In this document: piece after piece, positions 17,821-24,378 of the stretch
Layout of the letters: every line of letters starts with the position of its first letter
How positions within the stretch are numbered: position 1 is the first letter of the stretch
Origin: CAYSPT01 sp964432985
Lineage (GTDB): Bacteria; Muiribacteriota; CAYSPT01
Direction of reading: 5' to 3'
Length of the DNA: 64,000 bases
Assembly: GCA_964432985.1 (NCBI GenBank)
Contig: CAYSPT010000022.1
Coordinates: 1 to 64,000 of the forward strand
Program-made: the position numbers and the translations under genes
The notes under the pieces: generated by a model
What the model was told of the DNA's origin: nothing
Seen by the model: only the letters and a program-made list of their open reading frames with translations
Databases searched by the model: none

Positions 17821-18747
17821 TTATCTGAGCCCGGCTTCCAGTTGATTTATTCGGTTAAGAAGGGGCTCGATCTCGAACTTGTGAAAGAGTGTGGCTTCCT
17901 GGGCATTATCGCTGGACAGAAGGTCGATGTGGTGGTTGTGAAGGCCAATCAGCTTGTTTCTCAGCCGGGCTATAAGACCGTAATCATCCTCCTCAGGCGC
18001 CTGTTCCAGAGAGTCCTCTATCTGGTCCCCCCGGCGTGACCGGGTCATGTCGATGAGCTTTTGGGCTCCTTTGTCCCAGACGTTCTGGAAACGATTGGCA
18101 ATTGATTTGCCAAACTTCGTTTTGACGAAAAAGTTGGCCAGGGTCCCGCCGAGAAATCCTCCCACCATTCCACCCAGGACCACCCCCAGAAAGGGAATCG
18201 GGCACAGGACCTGCCCGATTACGGCACCCACCGCGCCTCCCAGGGTCCGGGCGGCGAAGTTGGTGGCGTCGATCTTCTTTAGAGCCCGCCCCATTGTCTC
18301 ACTAAAGGGCAGTTTTCGGTTGGACTCGATATCTTCGCTCATCTCGTACCCGATGGCCCCGGCAAATCCGCAAATCGTGGTGGCGAGCAGCCCGCCCACA
18401 GCCGTACCGAGAGGAGGAGCGACTCCCATGAGCACGTACTGGAGCCCCATAGCAGCGATTCCGGCACCTGAATCGACTGCCAGGTGAACCAGGAGTGATT
18501 TCCGGGTGAGCTTGCTCTTCAGGGCTCCCCAGTCAACCGGCCGCTTTTCCTTTTGGGCGGTGCCCACATCGTTCCAGACGGTTTTGAGGATAAGCATTTT
18601 GGGATCGTAGTTGGTCATGGTATCGACCACGTCTATTTCCCGGGCATCTTTAAGGGCTTCGGCGAGCAGGAGGCTGGAGGAATTGAGAATGATGAGCAGG
18701 GCGCAAAGGCCGGCAAGAATCCTCCGGAATCGCGGAAAAACCTGCAT
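17821..18747 (-). CDS. Exported glycine-zipper-like protein, unknown function
   Basis: 308 aa from ATG 18747, behind AAGGTGAG. A signal peptide (LAGLCALLIILNSSSLLLAEA, cleavage near residue 30) leads into a region rich in Gly/Ala turns (~90-215: GAGIAAMGLQYVLMG, GAVGAVIGQVLCPIPFLGVVLGGMVGGFLGG), then a charged helical C-terminus. The Gly spacing resembles glycine-zipper membrane segments. I do not recognise the family. It shares overall design with the next protein upstream (18837-19775), suggesting that the pair works together at the envelope. Confidence 0.7.
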   Translation of the reverse strand: MQVFPRFRRILAGLCALLIILNSSSLLLAEALKDAREIDVVDTMTNYDPKMLILKTVWNDVGTAQKEKRPVDWGALKSKLTRKSLLVHLAVDSGAGIAAMGLQYVLMGVAPPLGTAVGGLLATTICGFAGAIGYEMSEDIESNRKLPFSETMGRALKKIDATNFAARTLGGAVGAVIGQVLCPIPFLGVVLGGMVGGFLGGTLANFFVKTKFGKSIANRFQNVWDKGAQKLIDMTRSRRGDQIEDSLEQAPEEDDYGLIARLRNKLIGLHNHHIDLLSSDNAQEATLFHKFEIEPLLNRINQLEAGLR

Positions 18748-18786
18748 TACTTATCTCACCTTAAGCTTTCTTATAAATCTAATTTA

Positions 18787-18816
18787 TTTATACTGGTCTC
18801 TACAGTAAAGTGTCAA
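18787..18816 (-). promoter_or_regulatory. Consensus sigma-70 promoter
   Basis: TTGACA (18811-18816) and TATAAA (18787-18792) on the minus strand, 18 bp apart, drive the exported glycine-zipper gene starting at 18747. Confidence 0.75.
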
Positions 18817-18836
18817 GAAATTCGAGGGCACCAAAC

Positions 18837-19775
18837 CTACATGTCCGTGCCTTCATCCCGGATGATCTTGCCTTCGTCTTTGGTCACCGGCTTGTCGCTG
18901 GTATCTTTGGTGTCGGCATCATTGGCGTCGTCGGGATTCTTGAGCCGGTCGATGTACTCCCACTTGCCGTCGTAATCCTGCATGTCCTGGAAATTCTGGT
19001 CGGTGACCATGTCGATGGTGGCGAAACGCGGTTTACCGAACAGCCCTCGGAATCCACCCACCAGCATGGCGGCGCCCATGACGACCGTTATGCCTACTAC
19101 CGCGACCACCACCGGGGTGACGCAGGCTAGCAGGGCGCCCTTGATGGCTGCCGTGGCACCGGTGACCGCGGCAGCCACGCCGGCGCTGCCTGCCGCCGCC
19201 GTTGTGGCACCCGAAGCCGCCGCCGCCGCTCCCGCCGACACGCCGCTTTTCAGGGCCAGGGCGGCGATAACACCGCCTGAAATAGTAGACAGGATGGTGG
19301 TCACGGTGGTGGTGAAGTTGTCCTTGAACACCTTGCTGAGCATGTTGCCGATGCCCTTCGGCACGCTGGTTGCTCCCTGTGCGAAAGTATTTGATTCGTC
19401 GTTCACCGAAACGACCTTAACTTTCTCTCCCCTGAAGGAGCCGAGATACCCCTCCCGGACTTCACCCAGTTCACCCATGGCGCCGCTTTGACCGAAGGCT
19501 ATGTAAAGCCTGCCGTCAGGACCCTCGAAAATGATTTCATCGATGTTGTTGTTCACGGTAATTGCTTTTGCCTGGGCGAGATCGAGCCCTTCGGCAATAG
19601 GTTTGACATTGTGATAGTATTTGCCGTTAACGAACAATGACGCCGCTTCCTGTGCTTCGGCACGCGAAACATTAAAGAAAAACGGATTTAAAACAAGCGA
19701 AAAGACCACGGCGAGGGAAAGTGGTCTGAGAAAACAACGGACTTTTCTGTGTGAAATTGCGGGAACCAGGCTCAT
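18837..19775 (-). CDS. Exported Ala/Gly-rich protein, unknown function
   Basis: 312 aa from ATG 19775, with AAGGATGAG upstream; a longer in-frame start at 19841 lacks a ribosome site and a signal. Signal peptide is PLSLAVVFSLVLNPFFF with cleavage near SRAEA. A small beta-rich domain (LFVNGKYYHNVKPIAEG ... GSFRGEKVKVVSV) precedes a long Ala/Gly/Val stretch (~155-245) able to span membranes. The end is a charged Asp/Lys tail. No family is recognised. The neighbour at 17821 has a similar plan. Confidence 0.7.
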   Translation of the reverse strand: MSLVPAISHRKVRCFLRPLSLAVVFSLVLNPFFFNVSRAEAQEAASLFVNGKYYHNVKPIAEGLDLAQAKAITVNNNIDEIIFEGPDGRLYIAFGQSGAMGELGEVREGYLGSFRGEKVKVVSVNDESNTFAQGATSVPKGIGNMLSKVFKDNFTTTVTTILSTISGGVIAALALKSGVSAGAAAAASGATTAAAGSAGVAAAVTGATAAIKGALLACVTPVVVAVVGITVVMGAAMLVGGFRGLFGKPRFATIDMVTDQNFQDMQDYDGKWEYIDRLKNPDDANDADTKDTSDKPVTKDEGKIIRDEGTDM

Positions 19776-19851
19776 GAACTGCTCATCCTTTCGAGAAATA
19801 CACATTAAATTATACTCTATCAACAAAAATAGGCATACCACACACTTCGGG

Positions 19852-19875
19852 TATACTTGCCCATTCGTAAGTATA
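19852..19875. promoter_or_regulatory. Inverted repeat upstream of the Ala/Gly-rich exported protein
   Basis: TATACTT (19852-19858) and AAGTATA (19869-19875) face each other. On the minus strand a TATAAT-like -10 follows closer to the gene, without a clear -35 box. Possible operator. Confidence 0.35.
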
Positions 19876-19953
19876 TAGTTGCTTACCCGTCAAAATGTAA
19901 CAGATAATCAAAATCTTCGGGAAAACTGGTCAAGGAGAGTAGAATGATTCGGG

Positions 19954-20154
19954 TTAAGATCGAGATGGATCGCTTTTGTCCAGGATCATCTCAATTAAAT
20001 CATCACGTCCGATGATGTTGCACCAGGCTTTTCGCTGGGATTCGGGGATGGGGAGTGACTGGTCGTTTGCTACCCAGTCAGCGATGGCTTTGAGCAGGGC
20101 CGCTTTCTTCTTCCGGAGGCTGGAATGATTGTCGTTAATGTCCGTGATGTCCAT
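19954..20154 (-). CDS. Small cytoplasmic protein of unknown function (66 aa)
   Basis: ATG 20154 is preceded by AGGGGAG at five bases, so the gene is very likely translated. The product is helical and charged (RKKKAALLKAIADWVAND, then AWCNIIGRDDLIEMILDK). There is no membrane segment, signal or recognised motif. It is divergent from the amidohydrolase gene and shares its repeat-rich upstream region. Confidence 0.6.
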   Translation of the reverse strand: MDITDINDNHSSLRKKKAALLKAIADWVANDQSLPIPESQRKAWCNIIGRDDLIEMILDKSDPSRS

Positions 20155-20182
20155 GATTGCTCCCCTGTTTTAATGTATCTTC

Positions 20183-20214
20183 ATTAAATGTACCCTACAT
20201 TAAATGTACCCTAC
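20183..20214. repeat. Two perfect 16-bp tandem repeats
   Basis: ATTAAATGTACCCTAC occurs twice head to tail, followed by a partial third start (ATTAG). It lies ~30 bp upstream of the 66-aa gene, so it may be a regulator site for that gene. Confidence 0.7.
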
Positions 20215-20250
20215 ATTAGTTATCGGCAGTTTGCTTTTCATGATTCACTA

Positions 20251-20306
20251 CGGATTACTATCCGTTATGAACGGATTACTATCCGTTATGAACGGATTAC
20301 TATCCA
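20251..20306. promoter_or_regulatory. Three palindromes phased at exactly 21 bp
   Basis: CGGATTACTATCCG at 20251-20264 and 20272-20285, plus a one-mismatch copy at 20293-20306. Each has CGGAT/ATCCG arms. The 21-bp period equals two helical turns, so all three sites face the same side of the DNA. They lie about 33-88 bp upstream of the -35 box at 20339, as expected for an activator or a cooperative regulator. Confidence 0.65.
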
Positions 20307-20338
20307 CTAAGCCTTACAAATCTCTCTCATGCCATCCT

Positions 20339-20368
20339 TTGACACGTGCGTGGTGTTACCGTTAAAAT
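20339..20368 (+). promoter_or_regulatory. Sigma-70 promoter of the amidohydrolase
   Basis: TTGACA (20339-20344) and TAAAAT (20363-20368) with an 18-bp spacer. Transcription would start near 20375, giving a short leader that contains GAGGAGG seven bases before GTG 20397. Confidence 0.7.
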
Positions 20369-20396
20369 TTGGTAAACTTCTTGAGGAGGTATAACT

Positions 20397-21902
20397 GTGG
20401 ATACGAAAGAGAAACGCTATAAGCTGATACGCGCTAAATACGTGATTCCCATTGGAGACGAATCCGGTCTTCCCCCGAGGGTGGAAGACGGATATGTGCT
20501 CACCGACGGTGAAAACATCAAGGAAGTTGGTGCATTCAACGAAGGTGTGGCGGCTCGTATCATGCAAGAGTGTACCGGCGAGCTTGAAATACTGGAACCG
20601 TCAGGGAAAGAGCAGTCGTTTTCAAATCCTGAAAAATCCGGACCGGTTCCTTGTTTTTACGGCGTACTGCTGCCTGGATTTGTCAAGGGGCATGGTCACG
20701 ATCACGAGTCTCCAATCATCGGTATTGCCAAGGATGTTCCTCTCACACCATGGCTTGATGGCGCCGTCAACCTTTTTACCGGTTTCATGGACGAGAAGAG
20801 ACCACAACTCGAGGAGTATTTTGGGTGCTCGCCGAATCTGGTGACCTATTTGAAGGCCAGGGTCGACGATATCAGTTACGGTATTACCTCGTCTATGGTT
20901 CATCACTGCAATTACAACAAGTACCGGGTAGAAGAGATCGTCGAGGCGAATGCCAGCGCCGGCACCACCATGTTTGTGGCTGTTGGAAGCCAGGACAGAA
21001 ATTATGATCCTCGTATCCTTGACACGCAGCCGGAGATTGCCACCAAACGACTTGATACATATGTGAAGCAGTTCGATACTGTTCCCAGAGTAACGGTACT
21101 TCCCGGACCGGACCAGCTTTTTTCTAATGGTCCCCACCTCCTGAAATCCCTTAAGGCATGGGCCAGGGATCATGGAACTCTGCTGCATATACACAGTTCC
21201 GAGGAGCCTAACACTACCAGGTGGTTTGCCCAGGAATATGGCCATACTCCTATCGAATATGCCTCAGAGATAGGTATTCTTGACGAGCACACGCTTCTGG
21301 CTCATCAGGTCCACTGCACCGAGCATGACCTGGAGCTTATCAGGGACTCAGGAGCCATGGTAGTTCACAACCCGTTGGCCAACACCATTTTGGGAAGCGG
21401 CATGCCACCGGTGATAAAAATGATTGAAATGGGTATTCCCGTGGCTATATCCACCGACGGATCAGGCAGCGCAGACAATCAAAACATCATCAGTGCCGCC
21501 CGGCTCGCCTCCCAGTATCAGAAGGCCGTCAATCGGGACGCCACCGTTCTCCCCGCTGACCAGGTTCTCAAAATGATCACTGCCGTACCAGCGAAGATGC
21601 TCGGTCTCAATTCCGGTATTCTTGCCCCGGGCCGGGCTGCGGACCTGGTGCTGGTTGATCTGGATCATCCCAACCTTGTTCCCTCCAGGCTGGATAACGT
21701 GGTGGAAAACCTTATATGGGCAGCTAATGGCGATGAAATAGGTTTGGTAATGGCAGGAGGAAAAGTACTCATGAGAGGCGGAGAGTTTATAACTCTGGAC
21801 GCGAAAGCTATTTGTCTGAGAGTACAAAAACTCTCGGAAATGCTGATGGAATATGCTTCTTCAACAGAGGTTAAAGCACATACAGGTGCTCCACGGGATT
21901 AA
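20397..21902 (+). CDS. Amidohydrolase-superfamily deaminase/chlorohydrolase-like enzyme
   Basis: 501 aa, GTG start with GAGGAGG seven bases upstream. It follows the TRZ/ATZ/SsnA/MtaD branch of the amidohydrolases: LLPGFVKGHGHDHE supplies the HxH metal pair (His99, His101), LLHIHSSEE (His264/266) and LAHQVHC (His303/306) supply further ligands, and STDGSGSADN holds Asp354. The C-terminus returns to the small beta domain (PGRAADLVLVDLDHP). Relatives deaminate cytosine, guanine, SAH or triazines; the substrate here is unknown. The large insertion between the N-terminal strand and the HGH motif (~40-90) is longer than usual. Confidence 0.87.
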   Translation: MDTKEKRYKLIRAKYVIPIGDESGLPPRVEDGYVLTDGENIKEVGAFNEGVAARIMQECTGELEILEPSGKEQSFSNPEKSGPVPCFYGVLLPGFVKGHGHDHESPIIGIAKDVPLTPWLDGAVNLFTGFMDEKRPQLEEYFGCSPNLVTYLKARVDDISYGITSSMVHHCNYNKYRVEEIVEANASAGTTMFVAVGSQDRNYDPRILDTQPEIATKRLDTYVKQFDTVPRVTVLPGPDQLFSNGPHLLKSLKAWARDHGTLLHIHSSEEPNTTRWFAQEYGHTPIEYASEIGILDEHTLLAHQVHCTEHDLELIRDSGAMVVHNPLANTILGSGMPPVIKMIEMGIPVAISTDGSGSADNQNIISAARLASQYQKAVNRDATVLPADQVLKMITAVPAKMLGLNSGILAPGRAADLVLVDLDHPNLVPSRLDNVVENLIWAANGDEIGLVMAGGKVLMRGGEFITLDAKAICLRVQKLSEMLMEYASSTEVKAHTGAPRD

Positions 21903-21934
21903 GTAGCCCACGGCATCATGTGGTCACCAGTGGT

Positions 21935-22171
21935 CTAATTATCGTCTTCGTCCTCCACCTGTCCCATCTGAATTTCGAGCGTCTTGATCCTGTAGTTCAT
22001 CCGTTCCAGAGCGATGCATAGGCTCAGAAGCGGTACGCTTAGAAGAGCGAATGTCGAAAGCAGTGCCCTTGCAGCGGATTCGTCATCCATGGCCACCTTG
22101 AAAAGAAGTGCGCTGGAAAAACCAACTACCAGAATGAGCAGCACGATTACGAAGAGGTACTTGTAATGCAC
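21935..22171 (-). CDS. Small two-span membrane protein (78 aa)
   Basis: GTG 22171 is preceded by AGGGGTGATC, a convincing ribosome site. Two hydrophobic segments (residues 5-24 and 35-54) are followed by an acidic coiled tail (ALERMNYRIKTLEIQMGQ, then EDEDD). This pattern resembles small envelope or shock-type membrane proteins, but no family is assigned. Confidence 0.65.
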   Translation of the reverse strand: MHYKYLFVIVLLILVVGFSSALLFKVAMDDESAARALLSTFALLSVPLLSLCIALERMNYRIKTLEIQMGQVEDEDDN

Positions 22172-22308
22172 GCTGGATCACCCCTTCCCATTTTCGGGAT
22201 AGTGAGAATATACATTCCACTGATCCCCATCGGGGCCGGCGATTAACAGGTTTTTCCTTAGTCATAAGCTTAAAGAAACCATACAGCCGGCACAGTATTC
22301 TAAATGTG

Positions 22309-22338
22309 ATGTTAGCACACATTTTCGCTTGGAGTCAA
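22309..22338 (-). promoter_or_regulatory. Candidate promoter of the 78-aa membrane protein
   Basis: Minus strand TTGACT (22333-22338) and TAACAT (22309-22314), 18-bp spacer, with a ~135-nt leader. It faces away from the promoter at 22367. Confidence 0.5.
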
Positions 22339-22366
22339 CATTGCTTTCCAGGCTTCCATGTCCGTC

Positions 22367-22396
22367 TTGATGATGCTCTACCGGTCATGGTATAAT
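22367..22396 (+). promoter_or_regulatory. Candidate promoter of the coiled-coil/valS operon
   Basis: TTGATG (22367-22372) and TATAAT (22391-22396) with an 18-bp spacer, ~90 nt before ATG 22490. The leader between them is AT-rich; I see no T-box-like elements in it. Confidence 0.6.
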
Positions 22397-22489
22397 CCAT
22401 CGAAGTTTGTGCATTATCTTAAAGAGTATTCTTAACTATTATTTTGCTGGTTATATAAACAAGCTTAATTGGCAGGGGAGGCTTTCGTT

Positions 22490-24363
22490 ATGGACCATGA
22501 GAACGAGCACGAAGTTGATTCGACTGAGGAATTTTATAAGAAACTGACCCAGCAAGTAGTACAGAAAGACCGAGTCATAAAGCTTTTACAGAATCAAATC
22601 GAGCGCATGAAACAGAAGTTGAGTGATGCGGAAGAAGCCGGAGGAGACGAAGAATCGGCTGCTGATACCGGGGAACTGGACGAGTTGCGCTCCCAGGTGG
22701 ATGCTCTGGCAGGCCAACTCGAATCCTTACGCGAGGAAACCGTGGAGAAGGACCAGAAGATAGAGTCATTGGAAACCGAACTTGAAAATAAGGATGAGCC
22801 TGACGCGCCAGGCGAGGAGATGGATACACTCATGAGTGAAGTTGAGAGCATCAAATCTGAAGCTGAGATGCTCCGGTCCGAGTTGGAACAAAAGGAAAAG
22901 ACACTCGAGGAAAACAGGGAGGCACTGGTGGAAAAGGATATGCAAATTCAGGATAAGGAAAATGAGATCGACACCCTGAAAAGTGAACTTGAGCAGATGG
23001 ATAGCGCATCTCCGTCCGCCGACGACCTGGCGGCCCTGATGGCGGATCAAGATCCGAGCGCTGAGGAGCCTCCCGCTGTGGACGAAACCCCGTCTGCTGA
23101 CGACCTGGCGGCCCTGATGGCGGATCAAGATCCGAGCGCTGAGGAGCCGGGCGCCGATGAGTTTGGAGAAATTCCGTCCACTGGTGAAGCTTTCGATGAA
23201 GAAGAATCCCCACCTGAGCCTGAGGAAGAACCTCCAGCAATTGATGATCTCGATGCTTTAATGTCTGAAGTGCANNNNNNNNNNNNNNNNNNNNNNNNNN
23301 NNNNNNNNNNNNNNNNNNNNNNNNNNNNNNNNNNNNNNNNNNNNNNNNNNNNNNNNNNNNNNNNNNNNNNNNNNCTGAGGAAGAACCTCCAGCAATTGAT
23401 GATCTCGATGCTTTAATGTCTGAAGTGCAATCCACTGATATCGATCAGTTGGAAGGCGGTTCCGGGGAGGGTGACGAATCATCGGCAGAATCGGAAGAGA
23501 TGTTGAAGCTTCAAGAAACGGTGGTCGTTCAAGAGTCAGAAATACTCACCCAGAAGAAAGAAATAGAAAAGCTCAAGGCCCAGGCAGAGACGATAAGTCA
23601 AGTGGGCGCTTCGCCTGAAGAGATTGAAACCTTGCGTCAGGAAGTGGAAATGCTTCACATGCAACTTCAGGAGAAAGACTCGAGTATCGAGGAGAGCGAA
23701 CGGGCTGTTCTGGAGAAAGGCGAAGAAGTAGAAAAGCTCAAGGAAGAATTGCTGCGCCTGGCTGAGGAGAAAGAACTGGCAGCGGTGGACGTTGATGAAC
23801 ATGATCTGCAGGCCCGGATGGAATCCATGGAAATGAAGCTGGAAGAAAAAGAAGCATTGATTGGTGAAATGGAAGAAGAGTTGAAAAACGTCAGTCAGGA
23901 GATCGCCGAAAAAAGCACCGTCGCTCCCGACGAAGATTTGACAGTAAAAATCAAGGAACTCGAAGCACAGCTTCAGCAAAAAGAAGATGAGCTGAAAATG
24001 GCTGCCGGGACGGCTGCTCCTGCTGCGGTTGCAGCTCCCACGGGAGATATGGGCGTCATGATGAAAGAGTTGGCAAAAGCGGCGGATATGTACGCCCGGC
24101 TGGGTGCCGCACATCTCAAAGTCGGAGATTGCCCGGGATCGCTTGCCATGTATAAGGAAGCCCTGTCTCTCAAGCCCGACAATGTTGATTATCGGGAAGA
24201 GATCGCAAAAATCCACGAATCCCGAGGCGAACTGGTAGAGGCAATCAAAGAGTACGCCACCGTGCTCGAAATGGATTCTACCCGTGTCGAGGCTAAAAAA
24301 GCCCTTGCCAGACTCGAAGTTAAGGGACAGCAGAAGTCCTTCCTGGACGAGCTGAAGATCTAG
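22490..24363 (+). CDS. Acidic coiled-coil protein with C-terminal TPR (spans an assembly gap)
   Basis: ATG 22490 sits behind CAGGGGAGG. The frame is broken by 100 N at 23275-23374, but identical 55-bp flanks show that the contigs overlap; collapsing them gives one 572-aa frame. Residues ~10-170 and ~260-430 are heptad-rich coiled coil (EESERAVLEKGEEVEKLKEE). Between them is an acidic linker with repeated short motifs: SADDLAALMADQDPSAEEP twice, and IDDLDALMSEVQ. The C-terminus (MYARLGAAHLKVGDCPGSLAMYKEALSLKPDN onward) holds about two TPR units. No signal peptide. Probably a cytoplasmic scaffold; function unknown. It precedes valS by 15 bp. Confidence 0.8.
23275..23374. other. Assembly gap (100 N) with identical 55-bp flanks
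   Basis: Bases 23220-23274 and 23375-23429 are identical. Merging them restores a single open frame, so the N-run probably represents an overlap rather than missing DNA. Confidence 0.9.
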
Positions 24364-24378
24364 AGGGGAGTTTACATC

